A stretch of DNA of 6,069 bases from an uncultured Clostridium sp. (GCA_958449715.1 CAUDIU010000091.1:1-6069), one strand, 5' to 3'. Shown: positions 1 through 5,912, counted from the first letter of the stretch. Made by a program: numbers and translations. Notes: a model not told the origin generated them from the sequence alone.

Positions 1-419
1 TTTTCTGTGTATTCTAGGGCAATTGATTTTGGGATTAGTTCTCCTAATACAACGTGGAAAAATGTAATCAATGCAAATGCTATTGATACAGACATTGTGT
101 GAGTTGCGATGTTTTGGCTGATTCCTGGTAAAAAGGCAAAAATTGGTTCAATGATATGCGCTAAAGTGCCTTCTCCAACCCAACCTAGACCGATACTTGA
201 TATCGTTACGCCAAGTTGTACTGCTGCGATGAATTTATCTAAGTCTTTTAATGCTTCTAAAGCTATTGATGCATTGTAATTGCCTTCGTTTACTAATTGT
301 TCAATTCTTGTTTTCCGAACTTTTACCATTGCAAATTCTGATGCAACGAAAAAACCGTTTGAAAATAACAAAAATGCTATTACAAACAAATTGAATATTG
401 TATTACCCGAACCATCCAT
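1..419 (-). CDS. CNNM/CorC-type (DUF21) membrane transporter, N-terminal part, cut by window edge
   Basis: Reading the minus strand from an ATG at 417-419 gives 139 open codons that run off the left edge. The protein starts with a hydrophobic segment (about residues 7-27), followed by SEFAMVKVRKTRIEQL. It continues with FIAAVQLGVTISSIGLGWVGE (about 63-83) and a third hydrophobic stretch ending in FFHVVLGELIPKSIAL (about 120-135). The GELIPK motif and the small-residue helix before it are typical of the CNNM transmembrane domain, seen in HlyC/CorC/TlyC-like proteins. In full-length members this domain is followed by paired CBS domains and a CorC_HlyC domain, which would lie outside the window. 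The family is linked to magnesium or other divalent cation efflux; older 'hemolysin' names are misleading. AAGAAGGA at 431-438 is a good ribosome binding site 11 bases before the ATG. The family call is firm; the substrate is not known from the sequence. Confidence 0.92.
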   Translation of the reverse strand, partial: MDGSGNTIFNLFVIAFLLFSNGFFVASEFAMVKVRKTRIEQLVNEGNYNASIALEALKDLDKFIAAVQLGVTISSIGLGWVGEGTLAHIIEPIFAFLPGISQNIATHTMSVSIAFALITFFHVVLGELIPKSIALEYTE

Positions 420-455
420 TATATATTTTTTCCTTCTTACTTCTGTTTTAGTGTA

Positions 456-484
456 ATTATAATATTTTTTATAAAAAAATGCAA
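456..484 (-). promoter_or_regulatory. Putative sigma-70-type promoter of the CNNM gene
   Basis: On the minus strand a perfect TATAAT lies at 456-461, with a weak TTGCAT at 479-484 as -35 at 17-base spacing. Transcription would start near 449. This gives a leader of about 30 bases that contains the AAGAAGGA ribosome binding site. The -35 match is poor (3 of 6), so only the -10 box is convincing. The upstream phosphoesterase points the same way and ends at 487, so read-through could also supply transcript. Confidence 0.45.
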
Positions 485-486
485 TC

Positions 487-1305
487 TTATTCTTGTGATT
501 TAGGCATTTCTACTTCTTTAAGTTCTGTATAAATCATTGGAGAAAAGCCTTTTGTTGTAGAAACTGTAATAATTTTATATACAGGAGGTGTACTTAGTAA
601 AGTTGGAGATGTAATATGATATACTCCATTTCGCATAACCTCATCATTTATATGAAGATGACCTGCAATTATTGATATTACATTATCGTGTTTATCTAAA
701 ATATCTAAATATTTATCTTTTTGATAAACAGTATGAGTTGGTCTTTCTTTTGTCATAACAATAGGAAAGTGTTGAAAAATAATTACAGGATCGTTTTTGT
801 ATTTTTTTAATTGTTTATCTAACCAACTTAAGGTATTTTCTTTATAAAATCCGTTAGATCCCGGTATTACTTCTTTTGCCCCATCAAGGACAATGAAAAC
901 AAATCCATTTTGTTTGAAAACATAATTTGGCTTTTTATATTTATAAAAATAATTGTAATCTTTAATGATTTCTAAATAGTGAGCTTTAGATAATCCATTT
1001 TGTTTAAAAACATCATGATTTCCTATTACAATGTAGTATGGAACATTTAGTTTATTTATTATTTTTACAAAATCAGGAAGGTATTGCTCTTTAGGAGAGT
1101 CTAAATTGTCACCTGTAAAAACAACAAAAGAAATATCTTTTTCTTTGTTTATACTATTTACAGTTTCTTGTAAAACCTCTGTTCTGTATTCATTTTTTGC
1201 AATAAAATGAGAGTCTGTTACTTGGACAAACTTTATTACATTTGCGAATACTGTATTTTGTAATAATAATATAGAAAGTATAGTTAAAATTATATTTTTT
1301 TTCAT
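487..1305 (-). CDS. Secreted calcineurin-like metallophosphoesterase
   Basis: This is a 272-residue protein of the calcineurin-like phosphoesterase superfamily. All metal-binding blocks are visible in order: D31-S-H33, G65-D66-N-L-D69, G95-N96-H97-D98, QH179FP and G215-H216-L-H218. The two-metal site therefore looks intact, and the enzyme should hydrolyse phosphomonoesters or phosphodiesters; the substrate cannot be read from the sequence. The N-terminus (MKKN, a hydrophobic core at 5-20, then VFA-N) looks like a Sec signal peptide cleaved after A21, which puts the enzyme outside the cytoplasm. I chose the ATG at 1303-1305 over the GTG at 1309-1311. GAGGGC at 1315-1320 lies 9 bases before the ATG but only 3 before the GTG. 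The gene is divergent from rqcP and followed, in the same direction, by the CNNM gene 67 bases on. The length suits a single-domain member of the family. Confidence 0.9.
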   Translation of the reverse strand: MKKNIILTILSILLLQNTVFANVIKFVQVTDSHFIAKNEYRTEVLQETVNSINKEKDISFVVFTGDNLDSPKEQYLPDFVKIINKLNVPYYIVIGNHDVFKQNGLSKAHYLEIIKDYNYFYKYKKPNYVFKQNGFVFIVLDGAKEVIPGSNGFYKENTLSWLDKQLKKYKNDPVIIFQHFPIVMTKERPTHTVYQKDKYLDILDKHDNVISIIAGHLHINDEVMRNGVYHITSPTLLSTPPVYKIITVSTTKGFSPMIYTELKEVEMPKSQE

Positions 1306-1320
1306 TAGCACTTAGCCCTC

Positions 1321-1349
1321 TGGACAAATTATATCATAAATTATATTAT
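1321..1349 (+). promoter_or_regulatory. Putative promoter of rqcP, overlapping the divergent promoter
   Basis: TGGACA at 1321-1326 (5 of 6 matches to TTGACA) and TATTAT at 1344-1349 (5 of 6 matches to TATAAT) are exactly 17 bases apart. Predicted initiation near 1356 would leave a leader of only about 10 bases and would cut into the AAAGGAG at 1354-1360. Either the true start is a little upstream or another box is used. The elements interleave with the opposing promoter at 1328-1336. Confidence 0.4.
1328..1336 (-). promoter_or_regulatory. Extended -10 promoter of the phosphoesterase gene
   Basis: The minus strand reads TGATATAAT here, a perfect -10 hexamer (1328-1333) with the extended -10 TG. 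Transcription would start near 1321, leaving a leader of about 16 bases that holds the GAGGG ribosome binding site and fits the ATG at 1305. The best -35 candidate (TTGTAT at 1350-1355, 16-base spacing) is weak, as is usual for extended -10 promoters. Confidence 0.55.
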
Positions 1350-1365
1350 ATACAAAGGAGAAAAT

Positions 1366-1611
1366 ATGAGATTAGATAAGTTTTTAAAAGTTTCAAGATT
1401 AATAAAAAGAAGAACTGTTGCAAATGAAGTATCAGATATGGGCAGAGTGTATGTAAACGGAAATTCTGCAAAACCTTCAAAACAGATTAAAGAGGGTGAT
1501 GAAATTAAAATAGAGTATGCAAATAGAACTGTCATTGCAAAAGTATTGAAAGTCCCTTCTAATAATGTAAGTGTTCAAGAAGCTCCTTCTTTGTATGAGA
1601 TAGTTGAATAA
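1366..1611 (+). CDS. rqcP: RqcP-type S4-domain RNA-binding protein (YabO/Hsp15 family)
   Basis: This 81-residue protein begins MRLDKFLKVSRLIKRRTVAN, almost identical to the start of Bacillus YabO (RqcP). It continues with the S4 pattern GRVYVNGNSAKPSKQIKEGDEIKIEY (about residues 26-51). The S4 fold spans most of the protein, and the length matches the family (about 80-90). In Bacillus, RqcP works with RqcH on the 50S subunit during C-terminal alanine tailing of stalled nascent chains, stabilising tRNA in the P site. It is the counterpart of Hsp15 (HslR) in proteobacteria. AAAGGAG at 1354-1360 is a strong ribosome binding site 5 bases before the ATG. The gene is divergent from the phosphoesterase and precedes the prepilin gene by 54 bases; no terminator is visible between them. 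The protein is cytoplasmic. The family is near certain; the RqcP role is inferred by similarity. Confidence 0.9.
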   Translation: MRLDKFLKVSRLIKRRTVANEVSDMGRVYVNGNSAKPSKQIKEGDEIKIEYANRTVIAKVLKVPSNNVSVQEAPSLYEIVE

Positions 1612-1632
1612 ATTTCTAAAATATGTTAAAAT
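1604..1632 (+). promoter_or_regulatory. Extended -10 promoter of the prepilin gene
   Basis: TTGAAT at 1604-1609 (4 of 6 matches to the -35 consensus) and TAAAAT at 1627-1632 are 17 bases apart. A TG at 1624-1625 makes an extended -10 (TGTTAAAAT). Transcription would start near 1639, giving a leader of about 27 bases that includes AAAGGAG at 1653-1659. The -35 box lies inside the last codons of rqcP, so the pilin gene can be transcribed independently of rqcP. Confidence 0.55.
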
Positions 1633-1665
1633 TAAAATGTTTATAAATAAAGAAAGGAGCTATTT

Positions 1666-2405
1666 ATGAGAAGAATTAAGAATTTCGGGGGGGGGGCAAT
1701 TTAGCAGCTCCATATAAAGGTTTTACCCTCGCAGAAGTGTTGGTTACATTGGGAATAATTGGCGTTGTATCCGCAATGACAGTTCCTACTTTGATGCAAA
1801 ATTATCAGAGAAAATCATATGTAACTCAGTTGCATAAGGTATATAATGAGTTATCGCAGGCAGTTGTTCAGTATCAAACAGATAGAAATGCTGTAAATTT
1901 AACTGAAGCAGGGCTGAATTCTGTGGATGCTTTATCAAGATTTTTTAAAAACTATTTCAAAGTAGTCCAAGATTGTGGAAATGATAGTACGCCTTGTTTC
2001 GCGGATTCTTATAAAAAAATATCAGGGACAGATACGTTATTTTATTGCAATAATAATTGTATGGTTTTGGCAAGTGGTGCATCTATTGGAACTCTTAATG
2101 AAAATAAAGATGGAAATACTGAAATAATTACGCAAATTGTAGTTGATGTAAATGGTAAAAATGGTCCAAACATATTTGGTCGAGATGCTTTTTCTTTATT
2201 TTTATATAAAAATGGAGTTATTGATGATTTAACTGTTGCAGATCCTTCTGATGATGAAAATTATGATTGGGCTGCTGTTCCTGCACCATTATCTAAAGAA
2301 CAAAGAGAAGAAAATTTTAATTATGGTTGTATAAGTTCTAATGGCGGTCATTATCATGGTTGTTTTGGAAAAATATTAAATGATAATTGGGAAATGACAT
2401 ATTAA
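1666..2405 (+). CDS. Prepilin-like secreted protein, frame interrupted at a G10 tract (probable phase-variable gene)
   Basis: An ATG at 1666 follows a strong AAAGGAG (1653-1659, 6-base gap). As written, its frame ends at TAG 1702-1704 after 12 residues. The main frame, open from 1680 to the stop at 2403-2405, encodes LAAPYKG-FTLAEVLVTLGIIGVV, a classical type III signal with G at -1, F at +1 and E at +5, followed by the hydrophobic pilin helix. Adding one G or removing two from the run at 1687-1696 joins the two parts into a 245-246 residue protein with leader MRRIKNFGGGGNLAAPYKG. No ATG, GTG or TTG exists in the main frame between its first codon and the GTG at 1737. That codon lies inside the helix and would delete the cleavage site, so it is not a credible start. 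The mature part has six cysteines (104, 111, 128, 132, 222 and 233 in the repaired protein) and a DVNGKNGPNIFGRD motif (161-174). A pre-pilin peptidase would process it for a type IV pilus or type II secretion-like fibre. The specific role is unknown. Confidence 0.8.
1687..1696 (+). repeat. Homopolymeric G10 tract in the prepilin leader
   Basis: Ten consecutive G residues lie 18 bases after the prepilin ATG in an otherwise AT-rich region. The run encodes the glycines of the leader. Eight or eleven G put the ATG in frame with the pilin; nine or ten lead to early stops (IAT-AA type at 1714-1716 for nine, TAG at 1702 for ten). Such tracts change length by slipped-strand mispairing. They are also error-prone in sequencing. 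Confidence 0.9.
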
Positions 2406-2526
2406 TATTGACTTTTCTCTAAAAATCATTAATTTCATGACACATCTAGTACAAATGGATGATTTTATACAAAATAATTGATTATATTTTGAAATTGTCC
2501 GATTGTGTTAGAAAAAAGAGGTAGTC

Positions 2527-3225
2527 ATGATAATTAACGGCGGAATCAGGTACTGTGAAAAAGGATTAACAACTTCACTTCGAGCTATGCATGTTCAAAG
2601 TGAGTTAATCGGTATGTATAATGAAAATGTTACAGGATTTGATAAAATCGGTTATCAAAGAAAAGATCCTGTAGTATCATCATTTACCGAATATATCGGG
2701 GTACATGGGCTTTCTCAAACAGTAGATGATAAAGTTGGTCGTATCGCGATGTCAGACAATCCTTTGGATTTAGCACTTGCAAAACAGGGGTATTTTCAAA
2801 CTCAAAGTGCTGATGGAATAAAACTTACAAGAGATGGCAGATTCAAAATTGATAAAGAGGGAAACTTATTAACTCTTGATGATGCAAATGTTCTATCAAG
2901 TGCAGGTGTACCGATAAAGTTGCATGTTGTACCTGAAAAAATTGAAGATATTAAAGTAAATTCTAAAGGGCTTGTGAGTGTATTCAATAAAAATACAAAT
3001 AAGCTTGAAAATGTTGCATTTCTAGGAATTGTAGATTCAAACGGTGTTGTTGTAATGGATCCTCAAGTAAAGCAAGGTTACAATGAATATTCAAACGTAT
3101 CTTTACAAAATGAATTTATTTCAATGATGCCGGTTATCAGAAATTTTGAAGCTAATAGACAAATTTTCATGATACAAAACCAAAATTTGCAAAAAGTAAT
3201 TTCACAATTAGGAACAACATCATAA
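2527..3225 (+). CDS. flgF: FlgF/FlgG-family flagellar rod protein, divergent (FlgF-like)
   Basis: A 232-residue axial protein of the flagellar basal body. The central block DNPLDLALAKQGYF (77-90), then DGIKLTRDGRFKIDKEGNLL (96-115), matches the conserved NPLDLAI-GxGFF and YTRDGxFxxxxxGxL motifs of FlgF and FlgG. The C-terminal QGYNEYSNVSLQNEFISMM and RNFEANRQIF (205-214) match the SNV and R-x-(Y/F)-E-A-N helix region. It should form part of the proximal rod and be exported by the flagellar type III apparatus without a signal peptide. The N-terminal signature, normally NNLANVxTxGFK, is degenerate: GMYNENVTGFDKIGYQRK (29-46). AGAGG at 2517-2521 is a ribosome binding site 5 bases before the ATG. 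The 121-base gap upstream shows no strong promoter or terminator. FlgF rather than FlgG is inferred from its divergence, its position before a more FlgG-like gene, and its length, slightly short for the family. Confidence 0.82.
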   Translation: MIINGGIRYCEKGLTTSLRAMHVQSELIGMYNENVTGFDKIGYQRKDPVVSSFTEYIGVHGLSQTVDDKVGRIAMSDNPLDLALAKQGYFQTQSADGIKLTRDGRFKIDKEGNLLTLDDANVLSSAGVPIKLHVVPEKIEDIKVNSKGLVSVFNKNTNKLENVAFLGIVDSNGVVVMDPQVKQGYNEYSNVSLQNEFISMMPVIRNFEANRQIFMIQNQNLQKVISQLGTTS

Positions 3226-3245
3226 TAAAAGGTGAGGAATAAACT

Positions 3246-3959
3246 ATGTATAGTATGCAAGGTATAGTAAGAAAAAGTGTAAATAACGTAACTACTCAAT
3301 TTGAAAAATTGGGTTACGTAGCAAACAGTCTTGCGAATATGAATACAAAAGGTTATAAATCTGTTAGTTTTGAACAGATGCTTAATGAAGAAGGTTATTT
3401 GACAGGTGCTATTAGAACTGATTACAAGCAAGGGTCTATTCAGATTACAAGTAATCCTTATGATGTTGCAATTAATGGTACCGGATTTATTCCTGTAGTA
3501 TCTCCCGAGGGGGAAGTTGCTTATACTCGAGATGGTGCATTTCGACAAGGAAAAGACGGATACCTTGAAACAACTGATGGTTGGATTGTTGGAGAAGGTA
3601 TTCAAATTCCGATGAATTGCTATAAATTCGAAATTAAATCTAACGGTGAAGTTTTTGCTTATGACGGTAAAAATACAAAACCTAAAAAATTAGGAACAAT
3701 TCCATTAGTGAGATTCCCATCTCAAGAAAATTTAGAACAAGCAGGTATGAATAAATTAGTTCCAACAGAAGAATCAGGAGAACCTCAATTAGTTAAAGAT
3801 CATGATTGTTTCTGTCAAAACAATTTAGAAAATTCAAATACAAATATTTATGCATCAACTTCTGATATGTTGCGTTTGAATGCGTCATTACTGGCAAGTA
3901 CGCGTATGATGAAAGTTGTAGATGATATGTACAACAAAGCAATTAATATCAGAGAGTAA
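3246..3959 (+). CDS. flgG: FlgG-like flagellar distal rod / hook-basal body protein
   Basis: A 237-residue FlgG/FlgF-family axial protein. It begins MYSMQGIVRKSVNNVTTQFEK and has the family signature VANSLANMNTKGYKS (25-39). The core block NPYDVAINGTGFIPV (70-84) is followed by YTRDGAF (93-99). LVRFPSQENLEQAGMNKLVPTEESGEPQ (154-181) corresponds to the FlgG segment 'LaxFxNpxGLxxxGxNlyxxTxxSGxp', and NLENSNTNI (193-201) to 'LExSNVn'. The product should build the distal rod. The C-terminal helix reads LNASLLASTRMMKVVDDMYN, without the usual QRAYEAN. At 237 residues it is shorter than the roughly 260 of typical FlgG. GGTGAGG at 3231-3237 is the ribosome binding site, and only 20 bases separate the gene from the previous one, so the two form one transcription unit. 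The family is secure; FlgG versus FlgF is a judgement by motif quality. Confidence 0.83.
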   Translation: MYSMQGIVRKSVNNVTTQFEKLGYVANSLANMNTKGYKSVSFEQMLNEEGYLTGAIRTDYKQGSIQITSNPYDVAINGTGFIPVVSPEGEVAYTRDGAFRQGKDGYLETTDGWIVGEGIQIPMNCYKFEIKSNGEVFAYDGKNTKPKKLGTIPLVRFPSQENLEQAGMNKLVPTEESGEPQLVKDHDCFCQNNLENSNTNIYASTSDMLRLNASLLASTRMMKVVDDMYNKAINIRE

Positions 3960-3995
3960 TAGTATAAGTATTTAAAAATAAAAAGGAAGGACAAA

Positions 3996-4343
3996 ATGTT
4001 TACATCACTCGATAATATGGGCAAAGTTACATTAATGATGGACTTGATAACGCAAAGACAAAGGGCGTTAGGCTCAAACCTTGCGAATATTGATACCCCT
4101 GGGTATGTTCGTCGAGACATAAATTTCGGTGATTATTTAGGCTCAATGAATAGTCCTTTAGAAACAAAATTGTCAGAAAAATTAGGGCCTTCAGGTGTAA
4201 TAGAAGAACGTCAATATGAAGAAATTGATCCTGCAAATGAGTTAATGGAATTACAACAAAATGCACTTCTTTATACGATGGCAACAAGAAGAATGTCTAA
4301 TATAATTACTGAGATGAAAACAGTTATCAATGTAGGTAAATAG
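3996..4343 (+). CDS. flgB: Flagellar basal-body proximal rod protein FlgB
   Basis: This 115-residue protein carries the rod-protein signature SNLANIDTPGYVRRDINF (27-44) after an N-terminal helix. It ends with the amphipathic FlgB helix NELMELQQNALLYTMATRRMSNIITEMKTVI (81-111), equivalent to 'ExxxLxxNxLxYxxxxxxLsxkfxxlkxxi'. FlgB is the first part of the proximal rod, next to FliE above the MS ring, and is exported unprocessed. The length is at the short end of the usual 110-140. GGAAGG at 3985-3990 is a ribosome binding site 5 bases before the ATG. It follows the FlgG-like gene by 36 bases and precedes flgC by 63. The flgB-flgC pairing is the common arrangement in most flagellated bacteria and confirms the call. 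Confidence 0.92.
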   Translation: MFTSLDNMGKVTLMMDLITQRQRALGSNLANIDTPGYVRRDINFGDYLGSMNSPLETKLSEKLGPSGVIEERQYEEIDPANELMELQQNALLYTMATRRMSNIITEMKTVINVGK

Positions 4344-4406
4344 AAGCTTAGCATATTCCTGTCTAAGTTAACACAAATTTTAATAACCGTTAGAAAGGGT
4401 ATAAAA

Positions 4407-4850
4407 ATGAGTATAATGGAATCAATGAATATTGGAGCAAATGCTTTAAAAGCACATGGCTTAAGGCTTGATATTCATGCGAAAAACGTAGCGAACGTTG
4501 ATACTCCAAATTATGTAAGAAAAATCCCTGTTTTAAATGCGACTGAGGATATATCTTTTCATGGATTGATGAATTCGATGAAAGAAGATGTATTCGGAGT
4601 AGGAACTCTTCCTTATTTGCAAGGTGGTGTTGTATTCAACGGTTGTGTTGAAGACCCGACTTTGGGTGATAAAATTTATCGACCGGGACACCCTGATGCT
4701 GATGCAAACGGTTATATTAGAGCTTCAAATGTAAATCCTGCTGTAGATATGGCCGATGCTATTTTGGCTCAAAGAGCATATGAAGCTAACTTAGCTCTTA
4801 TTAATATTACAAAATCAATGGCTCAAAAAGCAACAGAAATCGGTAGATAA
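4407..4850 (+). CDS. flgC: Flagellar basal-body rod protein FlgC
   Basis: This 147-residue protein has the signature AKNVANVDTPNYVRK (25-39), where N35 replaces the usual G of 'TPGY'. The strongly conserved C-terminus runs YRPGHPDADANGYIRASNVNPAVDMADAILAQRAYEANLALINITKSM (91-138), which is diagnostic for FlgC ('HPxADxxGYVxxPNVnxxxEMxxMixAxRxYxAN'). FlgC forms the second ring of the proximal rod. The length matches the family (about 135-150). GAAAGGG at 4393-4399 is the ribosome binding site before ATG 4407; a further in-frame ATG at codon 4 is less well placed. fliE, which often follows flgC, is absent here and a glycosyltransferase follows instead. The gene lies in the same direction as flgB with a 63-base gap that shows only a weak 5-bp inverted repeat. 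Confidence 0.95.
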   Translation: MSIMESMNIGANALKAHGLRLDIHAKNVANVDTPNYVRKIPVLNATEDISFHGLMNSMKEDVFGVGTLPYLQGGVVFNGCVEDPTLGDKIYRPGHPDADANGYIRASNVNPAVDMADAILAQRAYEANLALINITKSMAQKATEIGR

Positions 4851-4857
4851 TATTTTA

Positions 4858-4866
4858 TGTTATAAT
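4858..4866 (+). promoter_or_regulatory. Extended -10 promoter placing the transcript start at the glycosyltransferase ATG
   Basis: TGTTATAAT is a perfect extended -10 (TG at 4858-4859, TATAAT at 4861-4866). No -35 can be seen 16-18 bases upstream. The ATG starts at 4873, seven bases after the hexamer, where initiation normally occurs. No purine-rich ribosome binding site exists between the flgC stop and this ATG. Together these suggest a leaderless or near-leaderless mRNA, unless the gene is read only as part of the flagellar transcript. Confidence 0.5.
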
Positions 4867-4872
4867 CAATTT

Positions 4873-5832
4873 ATGACAAAGTTATCTATTATTATTCCGG
4901 TTTATAATGTTGAAAAATATATTCCACAATGTTTGGATAGTATTTTAAATCAGTCGTTTAAAGATTTAGAAGTAATATGCGTAAATGATGGATCTTCAGA
5001 TGACTCTTTATCTGTTTTGCAAAGTTATAAGGCAAAAGATGATCGTGTTTTAATTATTGATAAAAAAAATGAAGGTTCTGGTGTTGCAAGAAATACAGCC
5101 TTAGCTATTGCAAAAGGTGATTATGTTTATTTTGTGGATGGCGATGATTGGTTAGAAGATGGAGCTTTAGAAAAAATTGTAGCTAGGGCAGATGAGTTAA
5201 ATACTGATATATTAATCTTTAGCGGGCTTTCATATTACAACGGTAAAGGGCAAAATGGGGCTTACAGTAAAAATAAATTGTCTCAAAAATATTTTGATAA
5301 AGTCTTTTCTTCTAACGATATAAAAAAAGATATTTTTAAATTTCCATCTACAGCTTGGACAAAATTGTATAAAAGAGATTTTTTGATAAGAAATAATATA
5401 AAATTCCAAAATATAAAAGTAGGACAAGATCAACTTCCGTTTTTCCATTCAATGATAAAAGCAGAAAGAATTGCAATTTTGCCTGAAAATTTATATTGTT
5501 ACAGAAAAAATAGAAAAGGTGCTGTGACATCAGTTAAAAAGAAAAAGAATTTTTCACCGATATATGTTTTTTATGGAATAGAAGAAATGTTGAAATCAGA
5601 AAATCTGTTAGATGATTACAAAACTATTTTTGTAAATAGATATTTTTCAAAAGCAACATCTTGGCTCGGGAAATTTCAAGACGATTTGAAACATGAATAT
5701 TACCTTGAATATACAAAACTTTTAGACCATGTAAAAATGGAATATCCTTTTGGTTGGTGGACCAAATTTAATCCAAAAGAAAACGATGGTTATTGGAATT
5801 TAAAAATTAAACAATTTATTGCAAAGATATAA
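4873..5832 (+). CDS. Family 2 (GT-A) glycosyltransferase
   Basis: A 319-residue GT2-family glycosyltransferase. The N-terminal GT-A domain (about 1-115) shows SIIIPVYNVEKYIPQCLDSI (5-24), the nucleotide-binding VND39GSSDDS, GSGVARN (68-74) and the metal-binding FVD89GDD92W. A second conserved block, AWTKLYKRDFLIRNNIKF (161-178) with GQDQLPF (184-190), is the acceptor-side region seen in bacterial polysaccharide transferases, usually 'GED'. No membrane segment is obvious, so the enzyme is probably cytoplasmic or membrane-associated. It uses a nucleotide sugar; donor and acceptor are not deducible. It starts 22 bases after flgC and is the only gene here with both its start visible and no Shine-Dalgarno sequence. 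The placement next to flagellar genes could point to flagellar or surface-glycan glycosylation, but could also be accidental. It converges on the partial gene to the right, with no clear terminator in the 55-base gap. Confidence 0.93.
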   Translation: MTKLSIIIPVYNVEKYIPQCLDSILNQSFKDLEVICVNDGSSDDSLSVLQSYKAKDDRVLIIDKKNEGSGVARNTALAIAKGDYVYFVDGDDWLEDGALEKIVARADELNTDILIFSGLSYYNGKGQNGAYSKNKLSQKYFDKVFSSNDIKKDIFKFPSTAWTKLYKRDFLIRNNIKFQNIKVGQDQLPFFHSMIKAERIAILPENLYCYRKNRKGAVTSVKKKKNFSPIYVFYGIEEMLKSENLLDDYKTIFVNRYFSKATSWLGKFQDDLKHEYYLEYTKLLDHVKMEYPFGWWTKFNPKENDGYWNLKIKQFIAKI

Positions 5833-5863
5833 TTAAAGAAATATCCAACTCAAGAGAATTAAA

Positions 5864-5912
5864 AACATTTAGTTTATTGGTATTTAATTAGACTTTAACA
5901 TTTAGTTTATTG
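5864..5912. repeat. 16-base direct repeat, two copies 33 bases apart
   Basis: AACATTTAGTTTATTG occurs at 5864-5879 and again, identical, at 5897-5912. The offset of 33 bases equals 11 codons. On the minus strand the right copy encodes NKLNV near the C-terminus of the partial gene. The left copy lies after that gene's stop and, in the same frame, again reads NKLNV. Confidence 0.85.

Noticed and set aside
1309..1311. GTG as start of the phosphoesterase, adding two residues
   Set aside because: It lies only 3 bases from the GAGGGC ribosome binding site, while the ATG at 1303-1305 is at a normal distance and begins a standard MKK signal peptide.
1737..1739. GTG as start of the pilin-like protein
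   Set aside because: It lies inside the hydrophobic helix, removes the G-F cleavage site and has no ribosome binding site; the ATG at 1666 with a frameshift at the G tract explains the sequence better.
2470..2491. CAAAATA/TATTTTG inverted repeat upstream of the flgF-like gene
   Set aside because: A 7-bp, nearly all A-T stem with an 8-base loop is expected often in such AT-rich DNA and lacks terminator or operator features.
2406..2526. Promoter such as TTGACT at 2408 for the flagellar block
   Set aside because: No -10 box stands 16-18 bases downstream, and no sigma-28 or sigma-54 consensus is visible in this 121-base gap.
3078..3605. Long open frame (175 codons) on the minus strand
   Set aside because: It lies antisense to the well-supported flgF-like and flgG-like genes, has no ribosome binding site that I can see and its product is rich in I, F, C and S with no family pattern, as expected for a shadow of AT-rich coding DNA.
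3848..4287. Overlapping minus-strand frames across the flgG-flgB junction
   Set aside because: They are antisense to conserved rod genes and show no recognisable motif.
4344..4370. Inverted repeat CTTAG/CTAAG between flgB and flgC as a terminator
   Set aside because: The stem has only 5 base pairs with an 11-base loop and no T-run follows directly; flgC needs the same transcript.
5230..5530. Two minus-strand frames inside the glycosyltransferase
   Set aside because: Antisense to conserved GT2 sequence; composition dominated by F, I, L and S with no domain.
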